Origin: Bursaphelenchus xylophilus
Lineage: Eukaryota; Nematoda; Chromadorea; Rhabditida; Aphelenchoididae
NCBI GenBank assembly: GCA_904066235.2
Contig: CAJFCV020000004.1
Location: 9,300,001-9,364,000 of the forward strand
Reading direction: 5' to 3'
DNA length: 64,000 nt
The position numbers were made by a program, and so were the translations under genes. The notes under the pieces were generated by a model. The model searched no databases. It saw only the letters and a list, made by a program, of their open reading frames with translations, and was not told the origin of the DNA. Below, piece by piece: positions 1 to 11,359 of this stretch; position 1 is the first letter of the stretch; each line of letters begins with the position of its first letter.

Positions 1-788
1 TCATATGAGACGATTGTTATTTTGGCTGCTTATCGCCAATCGTTCTGTAAGGGCACCTGTGTTGATTGTATTCAATTCATACGCCTTTGTTTCGACGGTT
101 TTAATTAAGCCCCAGTAGAACAATGAAAAAGGTTTTGCGGTCGTTTTGAAGTTTTTAGGTGCGGTGTACTCCTATTGAAACTTTATATTTATTTCTACTG
201 ATAGCGCCTTACAATATTTTTATTGTAACGGTGTTAGTGCAAATTTTGCAATAAGATTTGTGGCTTATTTGCTGTCAGTTGTCACCTTTTGCATTCACAA
301 AAAAATATTTTCGGTTTCTTGAAGTTCTCCGGCTTCCTCTCTGTCGATTCTCTTTATTTCGCGTACTCTCTCGTGAGCAAACATTGTTGAGTATCTTGGC
401 TGCAAGCGTTCCAGGATTTTCAAAAAATCGTATGCCGCTCAACAAGTATACAAAATTTGCATGCAAAACTCCAAAAAGTTTGAGCGTTGCACTTCATTTG
501 TAGACACAGCCTTTGACATCGCGGTGCACCGCCAAAGAAACAAAACTTTCTGAACTCTTTAAAAACCACTAAAGTATCTCTCAAGTTTTTTTGCAACTTC
601 TAAAAAATGATCTATTACCAGAGGGTACCCTCAGTCACAACTCTTTTTCTCTCTTTTTATTTCTGCGTTTGTGACCTGCACTTTGTGTCATTAGATAAAA
701 AATTCGAAAAGCGTAAATATTTGCAACCCGATAACCTCATACCCTTATACGTTCTTACAAAATAACAGAATAGTCGATCAGTTTTTCC
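1..788. other. 5' intergenic stretch with a decayed R1 repeat
   Basis: No gene is supported here. Positions about 160-505 keep pieces of the R1 foldback: a CTCTCTCGTGAGCAAACATT-like segment, then GTTTGAGCGTTGCACTT, which matches the R1 end GAGCGTCGCACTT. The remaining sequence is AT-rich and featureless. Short open frames at 258-503 look like chance. Confidence 0.4.
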
Positions 789-790
789 AG
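789..790 (+). promoter_or_regulatory. Candidate trans-splice acceptor of the MFS gene
   Basis: GTTTTTCCAG ends at 790, 92 bases before the ATG at 883, and no upstream coding exon is visible. This suits a spliced-leader site or a 5' UTR intron end. It is inferred from the motif only. Confidence 0.35.
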
Positions 791-882
791 CAAAGTCTTT
801 TATCGTTTTTACAAAGTGCTTTCCAAATAAATTTCAATGATCTTGTTGTTCGCTGCACTTTATTTTCGCGTTATTGCCTGCT

Positions 883-3215
883 ATGGACTATGTTGATGAG
901 TATCCCAGTGAATTGGTCCTTGTTCCAGCTTATGCAACAATGGAGACGGACTGGCGATCGATCTACATCCTGGCCTCGACGGGGTTCTTGATGACCTTCC
1001 GGGTGTCGGCCATGGGCTCGGCTTTGTGGCCATACATGAAGCTGGTAAGTAGGTGATGGAAAGGTTATGATTTTGGCATAAATTTAACAGATTTTATGTG
1101 GCAAAACACCAAGGAGTTTTGATGTGAAGTCATTCTGAGCTCATGGCAATGAAAAAGCAAAGTTATGAGAAAGTAAACACGGTATAGCAAAAAATACTTG
1201 ACCGTAAAATTAACCGTAATTTTTGGCTTGAATTTTGTTATAAATATTGGCCTCGCTTGCAAAGGAAAAGCTAAAATTTTCAGGAATTTAAAATTGGCAT
1301 AGATTAATCGCGCTTTCGACATTTAAAAAAAATTTGGGCCCGACTTTATCTATAATAATTTTCAGTTTCTGCAACAGGCAATTTGCAGGCAATTTTTAAT
1401 GTGAAATTAAAATTCCAAGTCTATCTTGCAGCTGCTCAAGTCCTCTTTTCAGATAAACCCATCAATGGAAGAGTCGTTCCTCGGGGCCATGAGTTCGCTT
1501 GAAAATTTCTTCAACCTCTCGGTCTCATTTCTTGCCGGAGTGTTGTGCAATAAACTGAATGACACAAAGTGAGTCAATCCTAAGTTTATATAACTTTTCT
1601 CTTCCAGAATCTGCACCGTTTTAGGTGTTATTTTCTACATATGCAGTGTGATTTCCTATCTTTCCGTGGAACTGGTCCCGCAATTTGATAAACCCCTGTT
1701 CATGACAATGAACATCTGTTTTGGTCTTGCTGTTGGTGGGTTCTTTTTCGACTGTCTTTGTGCTGTAAGATTCATAGCTTCTACTCAACGTTTTTTAGGG
1801 CTAACCAGCGTGTCACGCACACACATAGCCATGGCATCCACTGAGCACGACCGGCCGAAAGCGATGAGTATTTATTCGTTGGCCTGTTCGACTGGAATGG
1901 GAGTTGGGCCGAGTAAGCTTTACTATCATATATGATATGAGGCGATAGTTTGTCCTATCATCCTATTATTAGGCGATATTAGGCGACCTTTTCTTTTATT
2001 TCTTATATTATTTAACTCCATTTCAGTTCTCACCATCCTCGCCGCCCTCGTTGCATATCCCGGCCTGGAATACATCTCCGGTTTGCACTTGAACGTGTTC
2101 ACAATTCCCCCGGCAATTTTTCTGGTCATCACAATGATCTCGTTGGTCTTCCTTGTCTGTTGCTACAATGGAAGATTGCATTTACACCCGCATCATCACA
2201 ATCTGGTGGAGCCAACACTCCCGAGGAACAGAAGTCGCTTCTCCCTCAACTTTGAGACCTCGTACGACAAATTCGCGGTCTTCCTTTGTTGTCTAACACG
2301 GATGGTGCAATCGAGTAGTCTGTTGTTTCTGATCAACGTGGGAGGACCGTATATGATGACAGCGTTTGGTTGGGACAGTCAGCAGCTGGTCGTCGCCAAT
2401 GCCTTTCTTTTTACGATGATTGGCGTTGTTGGGCTTTTAATTGGGTAAGCGTACTGACTGAGTATACGAAGGCATCAAAAATACACTGTGAAAAACATGA
2501 TCGTTTTTTAAATATATACATATATCACTTATCTTTGTGGAGGTTTCTAAGCGCACCTCTATTTCAGCGCTCTCTACATGACACACATTGCTCAACGTTA
2601 TCTCTCCGACCGGCGCGCCATTGTGCTCGCCATGGGATTGGTGTTATTGTACTATGTGATCACTTATCCTTATCCCTTCTACTCCTCCACCATCCCTTAT
2701 GAAGTTTACGAGAACAATACATTAGTTAAAGGCGGATGTTCACAGCGATTCGAATGGTGCGCCACCACTCCGGCCGTCAACGGATGGCTTTATTTCATCA
2801 CCATGGTGCTCTGCATGAGCATCGGGATCCCGTTGATGATGCTAAATCTTGACATTTTGTACTCCAAGGTTCTCGGCAATATCAAACAAGGCACCATGCA
2901 AGGAGTGTTTCTGGTCTGCGGAGAGTTTGTTAATATTGTTGGGCCCATAATATTAACGTAAGTGCTGTCGAAAAATCATAATATTTTTTTTGTAACAGAA
3001 AAAAGTATGGAAATAATAAAGAGATTTTCAGCGCAGTTTACGAAGCCACTGGGCCAATTTACCTATGGCAATTTAATATTGTCACTGTTGGCGCAATCTT
3101 GGCAGTCTGGGTCAAGTATTACCCTCGAATGATCTCAGCGACACGACGAATCGAAGAAAAGTCTCGTTCGGCGCCAAACTTAGAAGAAAGCTCAAGTAGC
3201 ATGGAAAAAATGTAA
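883..3215 (+). CDS. MFS transporter, MFSD8/CLN7-like, 7 exons
   Basis: Exons 883-1044, 1453-1568, 1608-1735, 1799-1912, 2027-2444, 2568-2957 and 3032-3215 join in frame into 503 residues, close to the roughly 518 of MFSD8. The protein is rich in membrane helices, and about 12 are expected for the family. In MFSD8-type proteins a conserved helix-loop-helix has an Arg, then an acidic loop, then GP. Here it reads SRTHIAMASTEHDRPKAMS followed by GMGVGP, at about residues 140-173. Family members sit in lysosomal or endosomal membranes; the substrate cannot be read from sequence. The 63-bp intron 3 (1736-1798) uses GTGGGT; the nearby GTAAGA at 1765 would shift the frame, so I rejected it. The tail (SAPNLEESSSSMEKM) is serine-rich. 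An AATAAATAAA run follows the stop. The MFS call is firm and the MFSD8 subfamily is likely but by eye. Confidence 0.82.
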
Positions 3216-3397
3216 ATACTAATAAATAAATATTATTACATAAAGAAAGGAATTACTTTTTGATATGAAAAAAGTGCGCTTCAATGAAAATGGGCTCTGG
3301 ATTTGTTGTGTGCAATTTGAAGAATCTAGAAGGTATAGGCCACCCAATTTATGATAATTTGAAGCTTTACTCAGCATCTACTTATTGGTATATGTAG

Positions 3398-3693
3398 AAA
3401 GATAGATATAACCAAGGTGATTTATATCTGGCGGCAAGGTTGGTATGCCGATGAATTTTTACGCCTACTTAGCAAAAACAAATTTTTCTGGAGCTGAGAC
3501 CCGCTATTTTCAACCGACTGAATTTCAAGCAAAATGTTGAATTGACCTTTCTATGTCTTCCCAAAGTCTTGAAGAATTATTTTCGGGCCGAAACCGTTGA
3601 AACTTAGAAAATTTTTTTGCCAAGTAGGCGTAACAAATCATCGGCATACCGACCTTGCCGCCAGATATAAATCACATTGGTTATATCTTTATA
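3398..3693. repeat. Foldback element with 75-bp arms around a shared core
   Basis: Arms near 3398-3478 and 3612-3693 are reverse complements: GGCGGCAAGGTTGGTATGCC on the left, and GGCATACCGACCTTGCCGCC on the right. The core (about 3481-3610) is also found at 44490-44630 and 48300-48425, where the flanking ends differ. Confidence 0.7.
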
Positions 3694-3832
3694 GGTTCTC
3701 AGATCCCCCTAGTTTCGGGGAAATCGTCATATCAGAAAATGACATAAAATGGCCAAAGAAAAACAATGTTAAACTTGCGAAACGTCATCCCGGGTCTAGA
3801 CTGTCCGGTTTTGATATAAAAGTTTTGACAAA

Positions 3833-6069
3833 TTAAAACACGATTTTTCTATGAGTCGAGAGCCCTGGCTACACGAAAATTCAAACTGCATCAAATCCGG
3901 CGAAACTTTGAAATCTGTGCCTATGAACAGTTCTAAGAAACTTTCCCGTTAACTTTTTTTGATTACTTACCGTAGTCCGGGTTACTGTAACTTGACCTCA
4001 AAATTTATATCTCGATAACCAGACGTCGTAGAAGGATGGGACCTTCACCATTATGTTCCTCATGCAAAATAACATGTTTTTGGTTGTTACACCCGGATAT
4101 GAAAATTATCAGAAGGGTTTCAAAAATTTGAATATTCATGCGCTGAACTAAAATTCTTCAGTTTTCTCGAAAACTGGTTATTATTTTAGCGCTTTTTTAT
4201 TGCATATTCTGAAAGAAGAGCTTTTTCTGAATCGAATGCATATAAGGACTGCTCTCAAAGCCGGAGAATTTGGGGGTAACCGACCGCCGGAAGTTGGCGC
4301 ACTCCGTTCGAGATCTAACAAAACGGTCTAAAATCACAACAAATTGGACAATTTTTGAATTTCTTTTTTTATCCAGTTAACTCGGGAGCTTTTTTAGTCC
4401 TCATAGACAAAAAGTCATCAACAAATTTACGTTGAAAACCCCATTCTAAAAAAATTTGCATATTTTCGCGCAGTTCTTAAAATTTGTAAATATCTCAAAT
4501 ATTTCCAATGTTATACCCATTATTATCATTGTACAATACATTAGGCAATGTGAGGATCCAATTTGAACTATACGTGTCGCAATTTCAACACCATGTTCTG
4601 CGCAGGAAAGCGTTATCGACCTGAACACGTAGTGAAAACTGTTATCTCTTGTTTTCTCGTCAAATTATGCTAATTTTAGCGCTTTTTTATTGCATTTTCT
4701 AAAAGTACAGTGTATCCTGATTCGAATGCGTTCAAGTATGTTACAAATCGATGGAGATTTGAGCGAAAACGGAGCTGCCAAAGTTCTTATGACCTCAGTT
4801 TCTCAATTGGCAGCAAATCGCTTATTATTTTTCGAAGTTTGATAAACAGTGGCCTGCACAAGAGCCTAAGGCTAGTGAGCCGTCCCCTAGGTTCCGTAGA
4901 GACATTCAGGAAGACACAGAAGATGTCTACGCGAGCCAAATTTCTGTAGAATTATGAGCCAATCTTTCCGACTTGCTTTGAGGAAATTATAGACGAAATT
5001 TTAGAAAACGACTGGACAAAACATATCATCGTCACTGATATAATCCGTATGTAATAATCGCGTACTATATCTTTTTTATTGCTGATTATGGGGTCATAAA
5101 TTTAAGAACTCTAGCAGCTTCGTTTTCGCTCAAATCTCCATCGATTTGTAACATACTTGAGCGCATTCGAATCAGGATACACTGTACTTTTAGAAAATGC
5201 AATAAAAAAGCGCTAAAATTAGCATAATTTGACGAGAAAACAAGAGATAACAGTTTTCACTACGTGTTCAGGTCGTTAACGCTTTCCTGCGCAGAACATG
5301 GTGTTGAAATTGCGACACGTAAAGTTCAAATTGGATCCTCACATTGCCTAATGTATTGTACAATGATAATAATGGGTATAACATTGGAAATATTTGAGAT
5401 ATTTACAAATTTTAAGAACTGCGCGAAAATATGCAAATTTTTTTAGAATGGGGTTTTCAACGTAAATTTGTTGATGACTTTTTGTCTATGAGGACTAAAA
5501 AAGCTCCCGAGTTAACTGGATAAAAAAAGAAATTCAAAAATTGTCCAATTTGTTGTGATTTTAGACCGTTTTGTTAGATCTCGAACGGAGTGCGCCAACT
5601 TCCGGCGGTCGGTTACCCCCAAATTCTCCGGCTTTGAGAGCAGTCCTTATATGCATTCGATTCAGAAAAAGCTCTTCTTTCAGAATATGTAATAAAAAAG
5701 CGCTAAAATAATAACCAGTTTTCGAGAAAACTGAAGAATTTTAGTTCAGCGCATGAATATTCAAATTTTTGAAACCCTTCTGATAATTTTCATATCCGGG
5801 TGTAACAACCAAAAACATGTTATTTTGCATGAGGAACATAATGGTGAAGGTCCCATCCTTCTACGACGTCTGGTTATCGAGATATAAATTTTGAGGTCAA
5901 GTTACAGTAACCCGGACTACGGTAAGTAATCAAAAAAAGTTAACGGGAAAGTTTCTTAGAACTGTTCATAGGCATAGATTTCAAAGTTTCGCCGGATTTG
6001 ATGCAGTTTGAATTTTCGTGTAGCCAGCCAATAAAGGTGCGCTCGAGTGTTAGAAAAATCGTGTTTTAA
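3833..6069. mobile_element. 2.2-kb near-perfect palindrome bounded by TTAA
   Basis: The left arm (about 3837-4793) is repeated in inverted orientation at about 5093-6065 with few differences, around a loop of about 300 bp. Both outer ends read TTAA followed inward by AACACGATTTTTCTA, with TTAA at 3833-3836 and 6066-6069. This resembles a target-site duplication of piggyBac-type elements, although the termini lack the usual CCY start. I see no transposase. The same 60-codon open frame appears on both arms (4446-4628 minus, 5264-5446 plus), as expected of a palindrome, so it is not evidence of coding. It is probably a non-autonomous foldback transposon. Confidence 0.75.
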
Positions 6070-6780
6070 AACATATAGTTTGAGCAACACCATGATTTCA
6101 GTTTTTGCCTTGGTAGTTCACATATGGCCGTGAAATTTTCCACCCGCAAATGTCGGCTTCCTCGGGGCTATAAAACCCAAAATTTAAATTCAAGTTCGAA
6201 GCATTTCTGATACCCAAATAATAATTTTTTGAATCCAAAATTTACCCTTGATTGTGAGCTCAATACCCCCTGTTATATTTCGGATAATGAAATTACACAA
6301 TAATTTTTATTATTGGCCAGAAAATTGCCTCGACTTCTTTCTTTGTCGGCTAGAATAGATCAAAACAAATTTTGATCAGACTTTTGCATGGAGCAAAAGT
6401 CGATAAACCGTTAAAGGATAATAACAGGCATTGTAAACTCATAAAACTCGTCCTGTCGCAACAATTCAAATGAACTTCGGAGACAGCACGGAGAATGACC
6501 GTAAATGGGCATGATGACATCTGATAAGGAAATCGTTGAAAAACTGTTGCGTTTATAAGCGGCTTGAAGTGCAAAATGGCCCATCTTTGCCACTCACTGC
6601 CGAGACAGTCCACAATCGTTTTTTTTTTTTGAGAGAGTAGGGGACTTGGTTATTAAAAAAAAATAATTTTTTGACTGTTTCTTCGCGGATACCCCAAATT
6701 TTTTTTTATTTTTTTTGTTACTAACCATCTTGATCATCTTGTATTTTTCCATGCTTAGGTTCCAAAAAATTTAGATTTTT
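6070..6780. other. AT-rich intergenic stretch
   Basis: Several poly-T/poly-A tracts are present, for example near 6618 and 6700. I see no supported gene. The open frames at 6350-6613 on the minus strand lack splice signals and look like chance. Confidence 0.4.
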
Positions 6781-6810
6781 TGAATTTCAGGTCACCAAAT
6801 AGCTAAAACA

Positions 6811-6945
6811 ATGTCGTTGGCCTGCGCTGGAGTCAATTTTTTATCCGAATTCTTGGAGGAAAGAGAATTCGAAAGCTCCGGGAACAACAGTGTGGTCAGT
6901 GCTTCAAGTTTGAGCAGTTCTTGCGACTCCCTTCGATGGAATTGA
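6811..6945 (+). CDS. Possible small protein or terminal exon, 44 codons
   Basis: TGAATTTCAG ends at 6790, and ATG follows at 6811 after GTCACCAAATAGCTAAAACA. The frame runs 44 codons to TGA. It begins MSLACAGVNFLSEFLEEREF, then continues into a serine-rich tail. The frame is also open back to the acceptor, so this could be the last exon of a longer gene; the 2.2-kb palindrome upstream may have separated it from other exons. It ends 165 bases from the convergent SPT2 stop. No family is recognised. Confidence 0.3.
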   Translation: MSLACAGVNFLSEFLEEREFESSGNNSVVSASSLSSSCDSLRWN

Positions 6946-7110
6946 CAAATCATCCAAAAAATCTCAAAAAATCAACGGCAAAAAACCAAAAAAATCTCCC
7001 AAGCAACCTTTCTACTTCTACCGTAATATTCATTTATATTAAAAATTTATAAATATTTTAAAATTGTTTGTATAGAATACTCTTCGGATATGTTTATTTT
7101 CTTCTTCATA

Positions 7111-9437
7111 TCACAGGCCTCGGCTGCCTCGTTCGGCTTCGATTATATCCTCCATCATCGCGAGTTTGCTGCTGCGGCGTTCCTCGGCTTCGAGATCGCG
7201 GAAATTGGCTTGCATGCGGCGTTCGTCGATCATTCTTTCGCGGGCTTTCCACAGTTTCTTGTTGTACCGGGGGTTGATCAGTCTGAAAATAACAAGTTTA
7301 TAACCAAAATCGTCTTCAAAACTCTCCAGATTTCCCATCTACAATTCATTTTGACCTCAAAATCACCTTCAAGGCTTCAAAAATCCAAAACCCAAAGCCG
7401 TTTTCACATTTTTTTTAATTTGAATATTAACCTTGATACCCAAAATCTAAATCAAGATCCCACCTCAAGGACTCCTCAAAATCGGCTCGTTCCAGGTCAT
7501 CCAACTCCGAATCGTCAATAAATCCATCCAGATCCGAGTCGTATTCCTCTTCTTCATAGTCCATTTCATCCTCACTGTAATCTCTTCTCAGTGGTTTATC
7601 ATCATATCGGCTTCGATAACGGTCGGCGCCGCGGTCGTACCGGTCTCTATCATACCGTTCCTTCTCTCTTTTTTCATACCTATCTCGCTCAGACCTGAAA
7701 TTCAACAGTAATTGAGAGAAAATCGATATTATCCATCAAATGGACTAGTGTAATATAAAAAAAATCAAAAACGCTGTGAAATCTCAAAATTCGTCAGATA
7801 AAAAGCAGTTGTTATCAAAATCAAGGCAAATTCTATCAAATACAATTCAAAAAACAAGTATACTAACCATAAACTAATATAAAAAACATAAAAAAAATTC
7901 AAAATCTCACCGTTTATTATCTCTCTCCAGCATTGCCGCAGCTCTCCTCCTCTCCTCAATATCCCTCTCATTGATCTTGCTTTTGGCCGGAAGCCGATCA
8001 TACTTATCATTCTTGACAATTCCATTCCCTCCATACTTCGATAAAGCAGCTTTATACGGATCAATTTTCGGCCTTTCATCCTCTTTCTTTTCGCTTTTAC
8101 TCGGTCCTTTATATCGAATATCACCCGGTAATATCCTTGGCTCCTTCTTCTCTGCAGCGTACATCGCCGCCGTCGACAACTTTGTCTGATTTGCGAGCTT
8201 TGAAGTCGAATTGGACATTGATTTAGATGTGCTTGGCGTAGACTTTAACGAAGAGGCTTTGGCTGCTGCCAACGAGGCTTTCGCTGATACCGTGGGCTTC
8301 TTAAACATTTCCTTGGAAGATAACGACCCGTTCGAAGGCTTTGGCTCCATTCTAGGCACTTTGGAGGGGATCGAATCTCTTGATGATGAAGATTTCAATG
8401 AAGAAGGTCCTGGATTCGAAGACTTCCCGTCAAGTTGTTCCAGAAGATCATAGCGTTTCTCTCGGATCGCCTTGGCTCTTGCTGCAGCCTTTTCAATATC
8501 CTTGTTTTGCTGAGCTTGCTCCATCAGCTTCTGGAAGTCCAAAGATCCTCCGCCTGAAGGAAAAGATGGCTGTTTTCGTTTCGGCTGGCTCGATCCCATG
8601 GTCTTGAACTCCTCGGACTTTCGCTTCGTCGTCACTGACCTAAATCCAAGGTATCAAGAATACAAAGCACCTAAAAATCAAAAGAAAAACTAAAAATTTT
8701 TCTTACTCATGCTTGGAAGATAAACTCGCGAAACCATCGGCTTTGACATTTCCAACTCGAGCTCCCGTCACTTTCGTAGATCCACCAGCCTTTGCTTGAA
8801 GCTTCTGACGATGTTCCATCGCCTTGTCAATGCCCTCTTTCAATTTACTGGCCTGTTTTTCAATGGCTTCTTGTTCCTTTTGCTCTCTTCGAAACAACTC
8901 CAATTCTCGATGCGAATTATGGGCATATTTGGTTTGAAGTTCGATGGTGCTCTTCCCAAACTGAGATGCAATCTTCTTGTTAGCCTAAAGACAGAAGAAT
9001 AAATCAAAAACACCAATAAATTCAATTTATTAGTAGCTAACCTACCCTTCCTCCATTGACTTCCAACCGCTTCTTGATCAGCTCATCCCTCTCCTTCTTT
9101 TGCTGTTTGATCTTCTCCAAGTTGTCAGCTCGCTGCTTCTCCAAATACGCACTGATTCCATCAGAGGTAACACCATTATCGCTCGGTTTCTTTTTGGGTA
9201 TCACAAACTAAAGAAGAGTAAATACAAATCTAGCGAATCTACCTGTTTTGGCTGTGGTTTTGGTGGTGGCGGAGGAGCTTTGAGCTTCTTTTGGTTGCGC
9301 TCTTGCTCTAGACGTTTGGCGTATAACTCCCTGTCTCGTTTGAGACGTTCTTGTCGATCCTTTTCACTTTGACTAATTACTTTGGTGGATTTTTGAGCGT
9401 TGTGAGATGCTTGAGCCAAGATCTCTTGAAAATCCAT
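7111..9437 (-). CDS. SPT2 chromatin protein homologue, 6 exons
   Basis: Exons on the minus strand are 9437-9243, 9207-9046, 8984-8707, 8639-7911, 7694-7440 and 7282-7111. They give 596 residues, compared with 685 in human SPT2. The N-terminus (MDFQEILAQAS) leads into a charged coiled-coil stretch with RDRELYAKRLEQERNQKK and a proline run. The middle (about 215-450) is low-complexity Ser/Lys/Pro. Then come an Arg/Asp/Tyr block, an acidic block (EDEMDYEEEEYDSDLDGFID, about 500) and the C-terminal helical region with NPRYNKKLWKARERMIDER. An acidic stretch before a basic C-terminal helix pair is the SPT2 domain pattern. The family binds DNA and histones H3-H4 and acts in transcription and histone recycling in the nucleus. 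It is convergent with the small ORF at 6811. Confidence 0.82.
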
Positions 9438-9447
9438 AGGTTCTAAC

Positions 9448-9449
9448 CT
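9448..9449 (-). promoter_or_regulatory. Candidate trans-splice acceptor of the SPT2 gene
   Basis: On the minus strand GGTTGCAG precedes GTTAGAACCT and then the ATG at 9437. The ten-base leader with no visible upstream exon suits spliced-leader addition. Confidence 0.45.
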
Positions 9450-10269
9450 GCAACCATTCGATTAGTCTTGATCAAACCATTTCCAATAAGAATTAACGCG
9501 GAAATCAACAATTTGGACATTATTTTAGGTATCAACGAGACCGAAAAGGCTGAAAGAATAAAAAATGAATCCTTTTCCATAAATTTCACATCACTCCCAT
9601 AAAATTAAAGGTCCTCTCTGAAATATCAATCAATACCCAACGGCAAAAACGGCCCATTTTCATTCAAAAACGCAAAAATCTCTGATAAAGATCAAAATCT
9701 CGAGAAAAGGATAGTAAAATGAACGGATTACAAGCAAAAGAGAATTTTTGAAACACAGGCAAAACGTTTCAGCCCCTCACTTCCCGAATCGTGAGCGATT
9801 TCCTTCAGAATCCCGACCAACAAAAAAAAGTAGAGAAAATGACACTTCGCCTTTGCAAAAATTGATTCTTCAGCTTCTGGAAAGTTCAAAACAGCTCAAT
9901 CTTTTCAGCGAATGTTACAATTATCTCTGATAGAGTAATTTCACAATAAATTCATGAAGGGCTGACGCTTTTCTTCACTGCAAAAAAAGGCAAAATAAAT
10001 CTCCAAGGTCAAGAGCAATATAACAGGAAAAATGAACGTGTAGAACAGCCCGAAAGTTTATGAAAACAAAATGAAACATTCAGGGACTGTCTATATTTTC
10101 ATATTTTATGAAGAGCCTTCCAGAAATGAATTATTCTTGACACACATGCAACGTTTTTCTGCGCCCCACCACGAAAACGAACGGAATGCCAAAAAGATTT
10201 TCCACATCGTCAAAAAAACCGAAATTTGAAGAAGAGATTATGCAGCCTTATCAGTTCCGGGGCTCGAGA
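9450..10269. other. Divergent promoter region between SPT2 and p24 genes
   Basis: These 820 bases separate two divergently transcribed genes and must hold the promoters of both. No clear TATA box or repeat family is visible. The open frame at 9748-9930 has no supporting splice signals. Confidence 0.4.
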
Positions 10270-11037
10270 ATGCTCCCACTCGTAGTCCTTGCACTTGCCA
10301 CGTCCGCTTTCACCTCGGCCAGCGAATTCGACTACACGATCGAGATTCGTCCCGGAAAATATGAGTGTTACTTCCAGCCGGTCAGCAATCCGAAGCACAA
10401 AACGATGGAAATTAATTATCAGGTTAGTCCGCAATTTTTTTATTTAATTTTCTGACTAGGTGATTGACGGAGGAGATTTGGACATCAATTTTATGGTAAT
10501 TTATGGTGCAGATATTATTGCGCAAGATCAAAAAAAGACGGATGCCACTCATAAGTAAGTTTAGACTGTTCATTGTTGATTTTTTCGACTTTTAGAATCC
10601 CAGTAGCACAAGAAGGCGATTATCAGTTCTGTTTCGACAACACGTTCAGCTATCAGAGCCGGAAGGTCGTCTATTTCGAGGTGTTTTTGATGGATGAACA
10701 TGGAAATGTGGAAGACATTGATATCGGACAGTTTGCTCACACTGATGAGACCTTCAAGAAGAAGGTACAAGAGCTTGGCTTGACGTTGGAGACATTTGCG
10801 GAAAGCACCAACAAGATCAAGGGGAACTTGAACAAGGTCGAATATTATCAATCCGTTTTCCGCTCTTATGAACATCGAGACAAGGCGATCATGAATGCCA
10901 ATCACTCTCGAGTGACTTTCTGGTCCGTCATCAACACAGTCGTCCTGTTTTTGGTCGCTTTTATCCAGGTGTATACCATCAGATCACTTTTCGAAGAGAA
11001 CTCCAAAATTGGAAAAGCCCTGCGGCGAAGTGGATGA
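10270..11037 (+). CDS. p24 / TMED cargo receptor (TMED1/5/7-like), copy A
   Basis: Exons 10270-10422, 10460-10554 and 10596-11037 encode 229 residues. Domains in order: signal peptide (MLPLVVLALATSAFTSA); GOLD domain to about residue 110, with ECYFQPV and the paired CFDNTF motif; coiled coil; single membrane helix (FWSVINTVVLFLVAFIQVYT, about 191-211); short cytosolic tail ending RRSG. p24 proteins cycle between ER and Golgi and sort cargo into COPI/COPII vesicles. I chose the ATG at 10270 because it starts directly with a signal peptide; in-frame ATGs at 10186 and 10240 would add a basic leader. The tail has only one Phe (SLFEE), not a strong di-aromatic pair. Copy B follows in the same orientation. 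Confidence 0.88.
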
Positions 11038-11353
11038 AACCTCAAGATTAGAGTATAAACTACATAAAGAAAGAGTGATGATGTTCAAAAGCTTGTGGTC
11101 ATTACATATCAGCTAGCATTAGACGTGTCTCCAGAATTTTCATGATGTATAATATTACAGCTAATTTATTGGGTATTTATTGCATTTTGGCTTTTTATTT
11201 ATAATAAATTATTAACTATAAAGCTTGATTATCGATTTCACACACAGGGTTTTATCCGTAATATTTTTTTTCTATTGTTTTGAGAGGCTTTTATATTACT
11301 CATGAGAGCATTCGTCTGTTTTATAAATTTGATGTTTCTAAATTTATTTTTAG
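11038..11353 (+). promoter_or_regulatory. Intercistronic region, possible operon junction
   Basis: AATAAA at 11203-11208 and a T-rich stretch near 11264-11283 are followed by the acceptor TTATTTTTAG ending at 11353, just before the ATG at 11360. About 145 bases from poly(A) signal to acceptor resembles nematode operon junctions where SL2 is added. Confidence 0.4.
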
Positions 11354-11359
11354 AGGGGA

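Noticed and set aside
1736..1798. Reading through 1736-1798 as coding with a donor at 1765
   Set aside because: The donor at 1765 breaks the frame, and read-through inserts a non-conserved stretch before the conserved SRTHIA motif; a 63-bp GTGGGT intron restores family spacing.
4446..5446. Identical 60-codon frames on both arms of the 2.2-kb palindrome
   Set aside because: Palindrome artefact; no family or splice support.
7971..8607. Plus-strand frames over the SPT2 gene
   Set aside because: Antisense shadows of the large SPT2 exon 4.
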